The translations under genes were made by a program, and so were the position numbers. The notes under the pieces are model-generated. The model did not search any database. It saw only the letters and a program-made list of their open reading frames with translations, and was not told where the DNA came from. Below, piece by piece: positions 18,084 through 29,197 of a stretch of 64,000 nucleotides of DNA (position 1 is the stretch's first letter; every line of letters starts with the position of its first letter). Origin of the DNA: Pseudomonas shirazensis. Lineage in GTDB: Bacteria; Pseudomonadota; Gammaproteobacteria; Pseudomonadales; Pseudomonadaceae. The stretch is from NCBI RefSeq assembly GCF_014268785.2, contig NZ_JABWRD020000002.1, forward strand, positions 124,001 through 188,000. The letters are read 5' to 3'.

Positions 18084-18836
18084 TTACTTGCTGCCGGCAG
18101 CCAGGGCCAGCTTGGCCACTTGCGGGGCTGGCTGGTAACCAGGAATCACCTGCCCGCTTTCGAGCACGATGGCTGGCGTACCGTTGACACCGATCGACTG
18201 GCCCAACTGGAACTGTTTGCCCACCGGGTTGACGCACTTGGCCGCTTTGACGTCCTTGCCATCGGCCATCTTGTCCATCGCCGCGCGGCGGTCGCTGGAG
18301 CACCAGACGGCCTGCAACTGCTCGTCACCGGTCGAACCCAGGCCCTGGCGCGGGAAGGCGACATAGCGCACTTCGATACCGCGACGGTTGAGCTCGGGGA
18401 CTTCGGCGTGCAGCTTGTGGCAGTACGGGCAGGTGGTGTCGGTGAACACGGTGATGTGCGACTTGGTCTCGCCCTTGGCAGGATAAACCACCATCTCGGC
18501 AGCTGGAATGCCGTTGATGAGCTTGGCGATACCCTGGCGCTCGGTCTTCTCGGTCAGGTTGACCGGCTTGCCGTCGGCGATCTGGAACAGATAACCCTGC
18601 ATGACGAACTGGCCGTCGGCGCTGGCGTAGAGCACGCGGCCGCCCTGCAGCTTGACTTCATAGAGGCCATTGAGCGGGCTGCTGGCGACGCTCTCGATCG
18701 GCACTTCCAGCTCGAGGGTCTGCAGGCTCTTGCGGATTGCCTGCTCGGCGCCATTGTTGGTTTCGCTGGTTGCAGCCACAGCAAAGGTACTGGCCAGCGC
18801 CAAGGCGGCGGCGGCAATGATACGGGTAACGCGCAT
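18084..18836 (-). CDS. dsbC: Thiol:disulfide interchange protein DsbC
   Basis: 250 residues from the ATG at 18836. A signal peptide (MRVTRIIAAAALALASTFAVA) is followed by the DsbC dimerisation domain and a thioredoxin-fold domain with the CPYC active site (FTDTTCPYCHKLH). A second cysteine pair (WCSSDRR...KCVNP) matches the structural disulphide of DsbC. It isomerises wrong disulphides in periplasmic proteins and is kept reduced by DsbD. The neighbourhood xerD-dsbC-hom-thrC on the minus strand is conserved in pseudomonads. Confidence 0.95.
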   Translation of the reverse strand: MRVTRIIAAAALALASTFAVAATSETNNGAEQAIRKSLQTLELEVPIESVASSPLNGLYEVKLQGGRVLYASADGQFVMQGYLFQIADGKPVNLTEKTERQGIAKLINGIPAAEMVVYPAKGETKSHITVFTDTTCPYCHKLHAEVPELNRRGIEVRYVAFPRQGLGSTGDEQLQAVWCSSDRRAAMDKMADGKDVKAAKCVNPVGKQFQLGQSIGVNGTPAIVLESGQVIPGYQPAPQVAKLALAAGSK

Positions 18837-18990
18837 GGGGTACTCCTGAAGACGGACCGGGCCCAAGACGTCACCTGCGGGTAAAAAACCGCGGCGACCG
18901 TGCGGCCCTTGGTGCAAACCGACCAAGCCTACCACATCAGGCTGTGCTGAATGAGCCCTCAGCGACCGCTCAGCGCAACATGAATTTGCT

Positions 18991-19887
18991 TCATCCACGC
19001 GGATGGTGCTGTGCGTGCAGCTGCTGCAGCCGGGCCTTGGCTACATGGGTGTAGATCTGCGTGGTCGACAGGTCACTGTGGCCCAGCAGCATCTGCACCA
19101 CGCGCAGGTCTGCACCGTGATTGAGCAGGTGCGTGGCAAAGGCATGACGCAGGGTGTGCGGCGACAGGGCCTTGTCGATTCCGGCAACCTTGGCCTGGTG
19201 CTTGATCCGGTGCCAGAAGGTCTGCCGGGTCATCTGCTCGCCGCGCAGGCTGGGGAACAGCACGTCGCTGGGGCGCTCGTTGAGCAGCTCAGGGCGGCCA
19301 TGACGCACATAGCGCTCCAGCCACAGCACAGCTTCCTCACCCATTGGCACCAGCCGCTCCTTGCTACCCTTGCCCATTACCCGCACCACGCCCTGGCGCA
19401 GATTGACCTGATCAAGGGTCAGACTGATCAGTTCGGTAACGCGCAAACCACAGGCATACAACACCTCAAGCATGGCCCGATCACGCTGACCGATAGCCTC
19501 GCTGAGATCCGGCGCCTGCAGCAACGCCTCGACGTCAGCCTCCGACAGCGACTTGGGCAGTGGCTTGCCCAGTTGCGGCATGTCGATCTGCAGGGTGGGA
19601 TCGACGGCGATCAGCTTCTCCCGCAGCAGGTAGCGAAAGAAGCCACGCAGGCCGGAGATGAAACGCGCCGTCGAGCGCGGCTTGTAACCCTGATCGAGGC
19701 GCCAGGCCAGGTGATCGAGAATCAACGTACGACCAGCATCTGGCAGCGCAACGCCATGCTCCTGCAGCCAGCCGTTGAACAGCGCAAGGTCACTGCGGTA
19801 GGACACGCGGGTGTTGTCGGACAGGCCTTTCTCAAGCCATAGCGCATCGAGAAACTGGTCGATCAAAGGGTGGTCAAGGGCGGGCAT
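18991..19887 (-). CDS. xerD: Site-specific tyrosine recombinase XerD
   Basis: 298 residues, exactly the usual XerD length. The N-terminal SAM-like domain begins PLIDQFLDALWLEKGLSDNTRVSYRSDL. The catalytic domain shows ACGLRVTELISL (Arg), VMGKGSKERLVPMG (Lys), SPHTLRHAFATHLLNHGADLRVVQMLLGHSDLSTTQIYTHV (His, Arg, His and the Tyr nucleophile). With XerC and FtsK it resolves chromosome dimers at dif. Same strand as dsbC with a 154-base gap. It is a housekeeping recombinase, not an integrase of a mobile element: no att-like repeats or cargo genes flank it. Confidence 0.97.
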   Translation of the reverse strand: MPALDHPLIDQFLDALWLEKGLSDNTRVSYRSDLALFNGWLQEHGVALPDAGRTLILDHLAWRLDQGYKPRSTARFISGLRGFFRYLLREKLIAVDPTLQIDMPQLGKPLPKSLSEADVEALLQAPDLSEAIGQRDRAMLEVLYACGLRVTELISLTLDQVNLRQGVVRVMGKGSKERLVPMGEEAVLWLERYVRHGRPELLNERPSDVLFPSLRGEQMTRQTFWHRIKHQAKVAGIDKALSPHTLRHAFATHLLNHGADLRVVQMLLGHSDLSTTQIYTHVAKARLQQLHAQHHPRG

Positions 19888-19968
19888 GCACAGTCGCTAT
19901 CCAGGGAAGATGAGCTGAGTGTTTCACAGCCGCCGAGGGGCTGTCATCGGCGCTCGACCAGACAACAG

Positions 19969-20379
19969 TCAGAACCCGGCCAGCACCGGCACCGGGCGTT
20001 TGTCCTCGTCGATGGCGACAAAGCTGAAGACCCCATGAATGGCGCGCTCGCGGCCATCCAGATACATGTTCTCGACGAACACATCGACCTGCACCTGCAG
20101 ACTGGTATTGCCCACCTTGATCACAGTGCCGACCAGCTCGACGATGGTTCCCGCCGGGATCGGGTGCTTGAAGTCGATGCGGTCGGTCGACACGGTCACC
20201 AACGGCAAGCGGCAAAAGCGCGTTGCGGCGATGAACGACACTTCATCCATCCAGGCCAGCGCGGTGCCGCCAAACAAGGTGTTGTGGTGGTTGGTGGTGT
20301 TGGGGAACACCGCCTTGGTCACGCGGGTTACCGAAAGTTCGGTGCGGCGCTGGATTTCCTGCTCGCGGGTATTGGTCAT
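19969..20379 (-). CDS. Acyl-CoA thioesterase, hotdog fold (YciA-like)
   Basis: 136 residues with a single hotdog domain. The helix NTTNHHNTLFGGTALAWMDEVSFIAA carries the conserved Asn, Gly and Asp of acyl-CoA hydrolases of the YciA/BFIT type, and the strand VTVSTDRIDFKHPIPAGTIVEL follows. It hydrolyses acyl-CoA to free acid and CoA; chain-length preference cannot be told. It lies between the rplS terminator and xerD, so it probably has its own promoter. Confidence 0.88.
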   Translation of the reverse strand: MTNTREQEIQRRTELSVTRVTKAVFPNTTNHHNTLFGGTALAWMDEVSFIAATRFCRLPLVTVSTDRIDFKHPIPAGTIVELVGTVIKVGNTSLQVQVDVFVENMYLDGRERAIHGVFSFVAIDEDKRPVPVLAGF

Positions 20380-20421
20380 GGTTATGTCACATCACTAAGG
20401 CAAGGTTGCAGAAAGCAAAAA

Positions 20422-20439
20422 AGCAGCCCGAAGGCTGCT
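20422..20439 (-). terminator. Rho-independent terminator of the rpsP-rimM-trmD-rplS operon
   Basis: Stem AGCAGCC / GGCTGCT with a CGAA (TTCG on the minus strand) tetraloop, followed by a run of T residues on both strands. It lies 43 bases after the rplS stop. Bidirectional in form; its position makes it the end of the ribosomal operon. Confidence 0.92.
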
Positions 20440-20481
20440 TTTTTTCTCGCATGGCGGCCGCAGCCGCCAGTCAAACTGTAC

Positions 20482-20832
20482 TCAGGACAGTTTTTCTTTG
20501 ATGCGAGCGGCTTTGCCGGACAGGTCACGCAGGTAGTACAGCTTGGCTTTACGCACGTCACCACGACGTTTCACGGCCAGGCTGTCGATCTGCGGGCTGT
20601 AGGTCTGGAAGGTACGCTCAACGCCAACGCCGCTGGAGATCTTGCGCACGGTGAAGGCGCTGTTCAGACCGCGGTTACGCTTGGCGATAACAACGCCTTC
20701 GAATGCCTGCAGACGGGAACGATCACCTTCCTTCACTTTAACCTGGACGACAATGGTGTCGCCTGGTGCGAAGGTAGGGATTTCCTTGCTCATCTGCTCT
20801 GCTTCGAGCTGCTGGATGATTTTGTTAGTCAT
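20482..20832 (-). CDS. rplS: 50S ribosomal protein L19
   Basis: 116 residues, standard length. The sequence [21 protein letters not shown] and [42 protein letters not shown] is diagnostic of bacterial L19, which sits at the 30S-50S interface. Last gene of the conserved rpsP-rimM-trmD-rplS operon, 42 bases after trmD, and followed by a strong terminator. Confidence 0.98.
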   Translation of the reverse strand: MTNKIIQQLEAEQMSKEIPTFAPGDTIVVQVKVKEGDRSRLQAFEGVVIAKRNRGLNSAFTVRKISSGVGVERTFQTYSPQIDSLAVKRRGDVRKAKLYYLRDLSGKAARIKEKLS

Positions 20833-20874
20833 GCTGTGCTCCTAAGGTGGAAAACGTGATCCACCATCGATACG

Positions 20875-21627
20875 TTAACTATCGTTCCGCTCGCGGAGGT
20901 ATTCCTCGAGCAGCTTTTTCTCTTCTCCAGAAAGTGAGCGACTTTCCAGAAGATCAGCGCGACGTTCGAAGGTCCTACCAAGGGACTGCTTCATCCGCCA
21001 TCGCCGGATATGTGCATGGTTGCCACTTAGCAACACGTCGGGTACACGCTGATCCGCATACACCTCAGGTCGGGTGTAGTGCGGGCAATCCAGCAAGCCA
21101 TCGGTGAAGGAATCTTCCTCCGCCGAGCCTACATGCCCTAAAGCTCCGGGCAGCAGCCGCGTAACCGCATCGATCAGTACCATGGCCGGCAGCTCGCCAC
21201 CGGAAAGTACATAGTCACCAATCGACCACTCTTCATCGACATGAGCCTCAATAAAGCGCTCGTCAATGCCTTCGTATCGGCCGGCGATCAGGATCAAAGA
21301 TTCCTGTTCGGCCAAGCCTTGAACCGCCTGCTGATCCAGCTTGCGGCCCTGTGGCGAGAGGTAGATCACCTTCGCCGTTGCTCCGGTCGCTTGCCTGGCG
21401 CTAGCCAGTGCATCTTCCAGAGGCTTGATCTTCATTACCATCCCCGGACCACCGCCAAACGGCCGATCATCCACCGTATGGTGACGATCTGTGGTGTAGT
21501 CCCGCGGATTCCAGCAAGTGACTTGCAACAAGCCCTGCTTCACCGCGCGGCTGGTAATGCCGTACTCAGTAATGGCCGAGAACATCTCGGGGAACAACGT
21601 GATGACTTCTACGCGAAGGTTACCCAT
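20875..21627 (-). CDS. trmD: tRNA (guanine-N1)-methyltransferase TrmD
   Basis: 250 residues. The SPOUT-fold knot region is clear: [52 protein letters not shown]. It methylates G37 of tRNAs next to the anticodon, preventing +1 frameshifting, and is usually essential. It begins three bases after the rimM stop on the same strand, in the ribosomal protein operon. Confidence 0.98.
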   Translation of the reverse strand: MGNLRVEVITLFPEMFSAITEYGITSRAVKQGLLQVTCWNPRDYTTDRHHTVDDRPFGGGPGMVMKIKPLEDALASARQATGATAKVIYLSPQGRKLDQQAVQGLAEQESLILIAGRYEGIDERFIEAHVDEEWSIGDYVLSGGELPAMVLIDAVTRLLPGALGHVGSAEEDSFTDGLLDCPHYTRPEVYADQRVPDVLLSGNHAHIRRWRMKQSLGRTFERRADLLESRSLSGEEKKLLEEYLRERNDS

Positions 21628-21630
21628 CAG

Positions 21631-22167
21631 TTAGAAATCCGCGTCCCATTCGACCCGCATCACGCCGGCTTCAAGGTCGACTGCAAGCACGCATTGCGCC
21701 GTATAGGGCAACAGACGCTCACGGTCATCCAGGCTGCCTGCACAAGGCTTGACCACCATTACATCGTTCGCGCCGGTCTCCAACAGGTGATCAACCGTGC
21801 CGAACAGATGCTCGTCCTGGTTGATGACTTTCAGACCTTGCAACTGGTACCAGTAGTACTCGTCGTCAGTCAGGTTGGGCAAAAGGCTTCGCGAGATGCA
21901 AATCTCGTAACCGCTCAGAAGACGTGCTTCGTCACGATCGTCGAGGCCCTTGAGCTTGGCGACCAGCTCCTTTTTATTGGAACGGCCACTGACCAGCTCG
22001 ACCTGTTTGACCGTCCCTTCGCGCCGAAGCGTCCAGTTCTGGTAATCCAACAGGTTTTCAATCGGATCGGTAAAGGAATAAACCTTCACCTCGCCGCGAA
22101 CGCCGTGTACCGAAAAAATCTTGCCAACGACGATGAGGTCGTCAGCCTTTTCTGGCGTCGCGTTCAT
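21631..22167 (-). CDS. rimM: Ribosome maturation factor RimM
   Basis: 178 residues. N-terminal RimM domain (LIVVGKIFSVHGVRGEVKVYSFTDP) and C-terminal PRC-barrel (YYWYQLQGLKVINQDEHLFGTVDHLLETGANDVMVV) are both present. RimM binds S19 and helps assemble the 30S head. It starts five bases after the rpsP stop, so translation is probably coupled. Confidence 0.98.
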   Translation of the reverse strand: MNATPEKADDLIVVGKIFSVHGVRGEVKVYSFTDPIENLLDYQNWTLRREGTVKQVELVSGRSNKKELVAKLKGLDDRDEARLLSGYEICISRSLLPNLTDDEYYWYQLQGLKVINQDEHLFGTVDHLLETGANDVMVVKPCAGSLDDRERLLPYTAQCVLAVDLEAGVMRVEWDADF

Positions 22168-22172
22168 ACTGT

Positions 22173-22424
22173 TCAGGCAGCAGCCTTGGCAGCTTCCTTC
22201 AGCAGCTGAGCAACACGCTCAGACGGCTGTGCGCCAACGCTCAACCAGTGAGCAACGCGGTCTTGTTTAACGGACAGACGAACTTCCTGACCACGAGCGA
22301 CTGGGTTGAAGAAACCAACCTGTTCGATGTGGGAGCCGTCACGCGGGTTACGCGAGTCGGTTACGGTCAGTTGGTAGAACGGGCGCTTTTTGGAGCCGCC
22401 ACGGGCAAGACGAATGGTAAGCAT
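22173..22424 (-). CDS. rpsP: 30S ribosomal protein S16
   Basis: 83 residues from the ATG at 22424 ([18 protein letters not shown]), the conserved S16 start; the frame is open 34 codons further upstream but those residues are not S16. S16 is needed early in 30S assembly. First gene of the operon; the promoter should lie in the 240-base spacer to ffh. Confidence 0.98.
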   Translation of the reverse strand: MLTIRLARGGSKKRPFYQLTVTDSRNPRDGSHIEQVGFFNPVARGQEVRLSVKQDRVAHWLSVGAQPSERVAQLLKEAAKAAA

Positions 22425-22667
22425 TGAACATCGTTCCTGTAGTCGGTGCTGCAAATCATGATGCACAGCGGGCACACGGGTGCCCGAAAGGCCGCATATT
22501 CTCAAGGAATATCCGGACATTTGCAAATGCCTTTTTTCACCGGGTTGTTCACCCTGAAAAAAGACCCGCCTGCCGATCTGCGATAAAGCTGCCTCGCAAG
22601 GCAGCGGTGTCCCCGCCGAAGCGGGATCCCGGCCAGCCGCGCCTTCGCGCCACTGGCCTGAGTAGGG

Positions 22668-24044
22668 TTACATCTTGGGCATGCCGCCACCTGGCATCAT
22701 GCCGCCAAGGCCGCGCATCATCTTCGACATGCCGCCCTTGGTGGAAAATTTCTTCATCATCTTCTGCATTTGCTTGTGCTGCTTGATCAACCGGCCGACG
22801 TCCTGCACCTGGGTGCCGGAGCCGAGGGCGATGCGGCGCTTGCGCGAACCGCTGATCAAATCGGGATCGCGGCGCTCGGCCGGGGTCATCGAGTTGATCA
22901 TCGCTTCCATCTGCTTGAACTGCTTCTCGGCCGCGCCCTGGGCATTGCCCATCTGCGACAGGTTGACCCCGCCGATGCTCGGCAGCTTGTCCATCAGGCC
23001 GCCGAGGCCGCCCATGTTCTTCATCTGTTGCAGCTGGTCGCGGAAGTCTTCGAGGTCGAAGCCCTTGCCCTTCTTCAGCTTCTTGGCCAGCTTGTCGGCC
23101 TTGGCCTTGTCGATGGTCTGCTCGGCCTGCTCGATCAGGCTGAGCACGTCGCCCATGCCGAGGATGCGGGAGGCGATACGGTCAGGGTGGAACGGCTCGA
23201 GCGCGTCGCTCTTCTCGCCCATACCGATGAACTTGATCGGCTTGCCAGTGATCGAGCGTACCGACAGCGCGGCACCGCCACGAGCGTCACCGTCGACTTT
23301 GGTCAGCACTACGCCGGTCAGCGGCAGCGCATCACCAAACGCCTTGGCGGTATTGGCGGCATCCTGACCGGTCATGGCGTCGACCACGAACAGGGTCTCG
23401 ACCGGCTTGACCGCGGCGTGCAGCGCCTTGATCTCGTCCATCATGTCGCTGTCGATGTGCAGACGACCGGCGGTGTCGAGGATGACCACGTCGATGAACT
23501 TGAGCTTGGCCTCGCGGATCGCCGCTTCAGCGATTGCCACAGGCTTCTGGCTGATATCGGACGGGAAGAAAGTCACGCCGACTTCGCCTGCCAGGGTTTC
23601 CAGCTGTTTGATCGCCGCCGGACGGTAGACGTCGGCAGACACCACCATTACCGACTTCTTCTTGCGCTCTTTAAGGAAGCGCGCCAGCTTGCCGGCGGTG
23701 GTGGTCTTGCCCGCACCCTGCAGGCCGGCCATCAGCACCACGGCGGGCGGGGCGGCGTTCAGGGCAAGGTCTTCGTTGGCTGCGCCCATCAGGCTTTCGA
23801 GTTCGGCCTGGACGATCTTCACGAACGCCTGGCCCGGGCTCAGGCTGCGCGACACCTCGGTGCCGATTGCGCGTTCCTTGATGCTGTTGACGAAATCCTT
23901 GACCACCGGCAGCGCAACGTCGGCTTCGAGCAACGCCATGCGCACTTCGCGCAGCGTGTCCTTGATGTTGTCTTCGGTCAGCTTGGCCTTGCCGGTGACA
24001 TGGCGCAGCGTCTGTGACAGGCGGTCGGTCAGGTTTTCGAACAT
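22668..24044 (-). CDS. ffh: Signal recognition particle protein Ffh
   Basis: 458 residues from the ATG at 24044 (MFENLTDRLSQTLRHVTGKAKLTEDN), with AAGGA upstream. N domain, then the GTPase G domain with GLQGAGKTTTAGKLA (P-loop), DTAGRLHID and TKVDGDARGGA, then the methionine-rich M domain that ends in a run of Gly/Met (MMPGGGMPKM) and binds 4.5S RNA and signal sequences. It targets inner-membrane proteins co-translationally. Divergent from the CcsA-like gene. An upstream extension of the frame is not conserved. Confidence 0.98.
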   Translation of the reverse strand: MFENLTDRLSQTLRHVTGKAKLTEDNIKDTLREVRMALLEADVALPVVKDFVNSIKERAIGTEVSRSLSPGQAFVKIVQAELESLMGAANEDLALNAAPPAVVLMAGLQGAGKTTTAGKLARFLKERKKKSVMVVSADVYRPAAIKQLETLAGEVGVTFFPSDISQKPVAIAEAAIREAKLKFIDVVILDTAGRLHIDSDMMDEIKALHAAVKPVETLFVVDAMTGQDAANTAKAFGDALPLTGVVLTKVDGDARGGAALSVRSITGKPIKFIGMGEKSDALEPFHPDRIASRILGMGDVLSLIEQAEQTIDKAKADKLAKKLKKGKGFDLEDFRDQLQQMKNMGGLGGLMDKLPSIGGVNLSQMGNAQGAAEKQFKQMEAMINSMTPAERRDPDLISGSRKRRIALGSGTQVQDVGRLIKQHKQMQKMMKKFSTKGGMSKMMRGLGGMMPGGGMPKM

Positions 24045-24296
24045 GGTGATCCTTTCAGGCTTGGCAAAGCCGCGATTTGTCAGGCGCCCCGGCGGTAATC
24101 GACACGCACGGGGAACAGCAAGCCGGCGATTATAGCGGAGACTTGACGCCGCGCACACCATGTACAGGACCATCGGCCCAATCACCCGCAGCGTGAGGTC
24201 TGCGCTGGATCAACGCCAGAGCCGTGCGTCGGCCTTCCTTGGCACCCGCGTTCTATGCCAAACTCGCGGTCTTCCCGGGCTTGCCTATCAGGACTT

Positions 24297-25106
24297 ATGC
24301 TCTCTTCACCCAGCCTCATCCCCAATCTGCTCGCCGCCGGCCTTTATATTGCCGCTGCGATCTACCACAGCATGCGCCTGGCCAAGGGCACGCGTGCCGA
24401 CAAGCGCCTGCTCGGTCTGCTCGGCACGATCGCGGTCATCGCCCAGGCCGGCGCGCTGTTCTTCCAGTTGATCACCCCGTTGGGGCTGAGCCTGGACTTC
24501 TTCAGTGCCTCGAGCCTGATCGCCGTCGCAGTGATCGCCCTGACCCTGCTGGCGTGCCTGCGCATTCCAGTGGAGAACCTGCTGGTCCTGCTGTTCCCGC
24601 TCGGCGCGATCACCGCCTTGCTGGCGCAGTTCGCCCCCGCAGGTACAGTGCCGCTGGTCAACGAAGAAGCGGGCATCCTTGCCCATATCCTGCTGTCGAT
24701 CCTGGCATACGGGCTGTTCACCATCGCCGTGTTCCAGGCGCTGCTGCTGTTGCTGCAGGACTACCAGCTCAAGCACAAGCACCCCTCCGGGCTGATCCGC
24801 AACTTCCCGCCGCTGCAAACCATGGAAAGCCTGCTGTTCGGCTTCCTCTGGGCCGGCTGGGCATTGCTGTCGCTGTCACTGATCTCGGGCTGGCTGTTCC
24901 TCGACAACCTGTTTGCCCAGCACCTGGTGCACAAGACATTGCTCGCCTGCGTGGCGTGGGTGGTGTTCAGCGTGCTGCTGTGGGGCCGCACCCGCCTGGG
25001 CTGGCGCGGGCACAAGGCGATCCGCTGGACCCTGGCCGGTTTCTGCCTGCTGATGCTGGCCTATTTCGGCAGCAAGCTGGTACGCGAATTCATCCTGCAT
25101 ATCTGA
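24297..25106 (+). CDS. CcsA/YpjD-like cytochrome-c assembly family membrane protein
   Basis: 269 residues from the ATG at 24297. Eight or so hydrophobic helices and the family region AGILAHILLSILAYGLFTIAVFQALLLLLQDYQLKHKHP are visible; the tryptophan-rich WWD signature of true haem-handling CcsA proteins is not present. Homologues (E. coli YpjD) sit beside ffh and a CorB-like gene, exactly as here, and their role is unclear; some reports link the pair to magnesium or envelope homeostasis. It is followed 9 bases later by the CNNM/CorC gene, so they form an operon divergent from ffh. Confidence 0.85.
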   Translation: MLSSPSLIPNLLAAGLYIAAAIYHSMRLAKGTRADKRLLGLLGTIAVIAQAGALFFQLITPLGLSLDFFSASSLIAVAVIALTLLACLRIPVENLLVLLFPLGAITALLAQFAPAGTVPLVNEEAGILAHILLSILAYGLFTIAVFQALLLLLQDYQLKHKHPSGLIRNFPPLQTMESLLFGFLWAGWALLSLSLISGWLFLDNLFAQHLVHKTLLACVAWVVFSVLLWGRTRLGWRGHKAIRWTLAGFCLLMLAYFGSKLVREFILHI

Positions 25107-25115
25107 CGGTGGTCC

Positions 25116-26333
<1,218 letters not shown>

Positions 26334-26588
26334 CTATACTCGGGTCACGCTTACCCAGCCCTGCCGTCGCGCCCGCTATCCGCATTTGGCGCCACACGGC
26401 CAGTCCGCTCCACTGATGTACCCCGCGCGCCTGCCTCCCATCCTGAACAGTGCTCGCTCCCCTCGCCTACCCCCAGGGCTTTGATCAGTCGAGCGACCCA
26501 CAACCATTCGCTCCAGCGCCTGTGCGCGCGCATTTGCCTGGCTGGCCTGCGCCGGCCATGGAGCTTCGACTGTCAGGGATCTACGCAA

Positions 26589-27893
26589 ATGACCACCAGC
26601 AGTACCTATTCCGAATTGACCCCGGCAGCACCGGTCAACTCGCCAGCGCGGGTGGCTACCGCCAGCTTTATCGGCACCGCGATCGAGTTCTACGACTTCT
26701 ATGTCTACGCCACCGCCGCCGCGCTGGTGATCGGCCCGGTGTTCTTCCCGTCCGGCTCGGGCACCGCGCAGATGCTCGCGGCGTTTCTGACCTTCGGCAT
26801 CGCCTTCATGGCGCGGCCGTTGGGTTCCGCCCTGTTCGGCCATTTTGGCGACCGGATCGGCCGTAAATCGACTCTGGTTGCCTCGCTGCTGCTGATGGGC
26901 GTGTCGACCACGCTGATCGGCGTGCTGCCGGGCTACGACAGCATTGGCGTGTGGGCACCCATCATCCTCTGCATCCTGCGCTTTGGCCAAGGTCTGGGCC
27001 TGGGTGGTGAATGGGGCGGCGCAGCACTGCTGGCCACAGAGAACGCCCCGCCAGGCAAGCGCGCCTGGTTTGGCATGTTCCCGCAACTTGGCCCGTCGAT
27101 TGGTTTTCTGGCGGCCAACGGGCTGTTCCTCGGCCTCGCTCTGGGCCTGAGTGACGAGCAGTTCCGCGCGTGGGGCTGGCGCATCCCATTCCTGCTCAGC
27201 GCCGCACTGGTGCTGGTCGGCCTGTATGTGCGCCTCAAGCTTGAAGAGAGCCCGGTGTTCGCCAAGGCCATTGCCGACAATCAGCGGGTGAAGATGCCGG
27301 TAGTGGATGTCTTTGCCAAACACTGGCGGCCAACCCTGCTCGGCGCTGCGGCCATGGTCGTGTGTTATGCGCTGTTCTACATCTCGACGGTATTCTCGCT
27401 CAGCTATGGCGTGAGCACCCTTGGCTACAGCCGCGAGACCTTCCTCGGCCTGCTGTGCTTTGCGGTGGTGTTCATGGCCCTGGCCACGCCGCTGTCGGCC
27501 TGGCTCAGCGACCGCTACGGGCGTAAACCGGTGCTGATCGTCGGCGCACTGCTGGCAATTGCGTCGGGCTTTACCATGGAGCCACTGCTGACCTCAGGTT
27601 CGACCGCGGGCGTCGCGCTGTTTCTGGCGATCGAACTGTTCTTGATGGGCGTGACCTTCGCGCCGATGGGCGCACTGCTGCCCGAGCTGTTCCCGACTCA
27701 GGTGCGTTATACCGGCGCGTCGGCGGCGTATAACCTGGGCGGTATTGTCGGCGCCTCGGCGGCACCGTTCTTTGTCCAGAAGCTGGTGAGCATGGGCGGT
27801 TTGAGCTGGGTAGGCGGGTATGTGTCGGCGGCAGGGCTGATCAGCCTGCTGGCTGTGCTGTGCCTGAAGGAGACGCGCAACGCGCGCCTCTGA
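26589..27893 (+). CDS. MFS transporter, metabolite:H+ symporter (MHS) family
   Basis: 434 residues from the ATG at 26589, with AGGGA upstream. Twelve hydrophobic segments, the N-terminal signature ASFIGTAIEFYDFYVYATAAAL, the loop motif GHFGDRIGRKSTL, and a second copy LSDRYGRKPVL in the middle mark the MHS branch (ProP, ShiA, KgtP, YhjE). The likely substrate is an organic acid or osmolyte; residues do not settle it. Convergent with purT; a strong hairpin lies in the 36-base spacer. The 255-base spacer upstream contains no recognised gene. Confidence 0.9.
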   Translation: MTTSSTYSELTPAAPVNSPARVATASFIGTAIEFYDFYVYATAAALVIGPVFFPSGSGTAQMLAAFLTFGIAFMARPLGSALFGHFGDRIGRKSTLVASLLLMGVSTTLIGVLPGYDSIGVWAPIILCILRFGQGLGLGGEWGGAALLATENAPPGKRAWFGMFPQLGPSIGFLAANGLFLGLALGLSDEQFRAWGWRIPFLLSAALVLVGLYVRLKLEESPVFAKAIADNQRVKMPVVDVFAKHWRPTLLGAAAMVVCYALFYISTVFSLSYGVSTLGYSRETFLGLLCFAVVFMALATPLSAWLSDRYGRKPVLIVGALLAIASGFTMEPLLTSGSTAGVALFLAIELFLMGVTFAPMGALLPELFPTQVRYTGASAAYNLGGIVGASAAPFFVQKLVSMGGLSWVGGYVSAAGLISLLAVLCLKETRNARL

Positions 27894-27900
27894 TAGAAGT

Positions 27901-27921
27901 TGGGGCTGCAAGGCAGCCCCA
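27901..27921. terminator. Bidirectional terminator hairpin
   Basis: A 9-base GC-rich stem (TGGGGCTGC / GCAGCCCCA) with a 3-base loop between the convergent MFS and purT genes. There is no long T-run, but the compact stem and position fit a shared terminator. Confidence 0.7.
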
Positions 27922-27929
27922 TTGCTGAA

Positions 27930-29111
27930 TCAGAACTCGACCTTGACCGCCTGCGCTGAACGGGTCGCCTTGGCCCGTGCGGCCTCGATCGACTCGTCAC
28001 GCGCCAGGCACACGCCCATGCGGCGCTGGCCGTCGATTTCGGGCTTGCCGAACAGGCGGATCGCCGTGTCAGGCTCGCTCAGGGCAGCGCCAAGGTTGGC
28101 GAAGCTGGTCTGCTGCGACTTGCCTTGCGGCAGGATCACCGCCGACGCCGACGGACCAAACTGACGCACCAGTGGAATCGGCAGACCGAGGATCGCCCGT
28201 GCGTGCAGGGCAAACTGCGACAGGTCCTGGGAAATCAAGGTGACCAGGCCGGTATCGTGCGGGCGCGGCGAGACTTCGCTGAACCACACCTGATCGCCTT
28301 TGACGAACAGTTCGACGCCAAACAGGCCAAGCCCGCCGAGGGCATCGGTGACTGCCTGGGCGACGCGCTGCGACTCGGCCAAAGCCTTGGCGCTCATCGC
28401 CTGTGGCTGCCAAGACTCTTGATAGTCACCCTTCTCCTGACGATGGCCGACTGGCGCAAGGAAGGTGGTGCCACCGACGTGGCGCACGGTCAGCAGGGTG
28501 ATCTCGTATTCAAAGTCGATAAAGCCTTCGACGATTACCCGACCCTTGCCGGCGCGGCCGCCTTCCTGGGCGTAGTCCCAGGCCTGTTGCAGGTCATCGG
28601 CGCTGCGCAGCAGGCTCTGGCCCTTGCCCGACGAACTCATCACCGGCTTGACCACACACGGGTAGCCGAGGTCGTTGACGGCGCTGGCGTAGTCTTCGAA
28701 GGTGTCGGCGAAGTGGTACGGCGAGGTCGGCAGGTCCAGCTCTTCAGCGGCCAGGCGACGAATGCCTTCGCGGTTCATGGTCAGCTGAGTCGCGCGTGCG
28801 GTTGGCACCACGTTGAAGCCTTCGTTTTCCAGCTCGACCAGGGTCGCGGTGGCGATGGCTTCGATTTCAGGGACGATGTAATGCGGTTTTTCTGCCTCGA
28901 TCACTGCCCGCAGCGCAACCCCATCGAGCATGTTGATGACGTGGCTGCGGTGCGCGACCTGCATGGCCGGCGCGTTGGCGTAGCGGTCGACGGCGATCAC
29001 TTCGACGCCCAGGCGCTGCAACTCGATCACCACTTCTTTGCCCAGCTCGCCGCAGCCGCACAGCAGTACACGGGTCGCGGTCGGCGACAGTGGAGTTCCG
29101 ATACGGGTCAT
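27930..29111 (-). CDS. purT: Formate-dependent phosphoribosylglycinamide formyltransferase PurT
   Basis: 393 residues, the standard PurT length. N-terminal nucleotide region [46 protein letters not shown], and an ATP-grasp domain with [12 protein letters not shown] and a metal-binding [25 protein letters not shown]. It makes formyl-GAR from GAR, formate and ATP in purine synthesis, an alternative to PurN. Convergent with the MFS gene. Confidence 0.97.
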   Translation of the reverse strand: MTRIGTPLSPTATRVLLCGCGELGKEVVIELQRLGVEVIAVDRYANAPAMQVAHRSHVINMLDGVALRAVIEAEKPHYIVPEIEAIATATLVELENEGFNVVPTARATQLTMNREGIRRLAAEELDLPTSPYHFADTFEDYASAVNDLGYPCVVKPVMSSSGKGQSLLRSADDLQQAWDYAQEGGRAGKGRVIVEGFIDFEYEITLLTVRHVGGTTFLAPVGHRQEKGDYQESWQPQAMSAKALAESQRVAQAVTDALGGLGLFGVELFVKGDQVWFSEVSPRPHDTGLVTLISQDLSQFALHARAILGLPIPLVRQFGPSASAVILPQGKSQQTSFANLGAALSEPDTAIRLFGKPEIDGQRRMGVCLARDESIEAARAKATRSAQAVKVEF

Positions 29112-29197
29112 TTCAGGTCCTCGTGGGCGTGCGGGGCGGCGTCAGGCTGAGCGCTACCCGCTGAAAAAGGACCGGTATTCTACAACAGGCGCGGCGC

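Noticed and set aside
18991..19887. Integrase of a mobile element
   Set aside because: The protein is a standard XerD in its normal neighbourhood (dsbC-hom-thrC) with no att repeats.
22531..22565. Inverted repeat with T6 and A6 arms between rpsP and ffh
   Set aside because: The T-run is at the 5' arm and the A-run at the 3' arm on both strands, so it does not form a rho-independent terminator.
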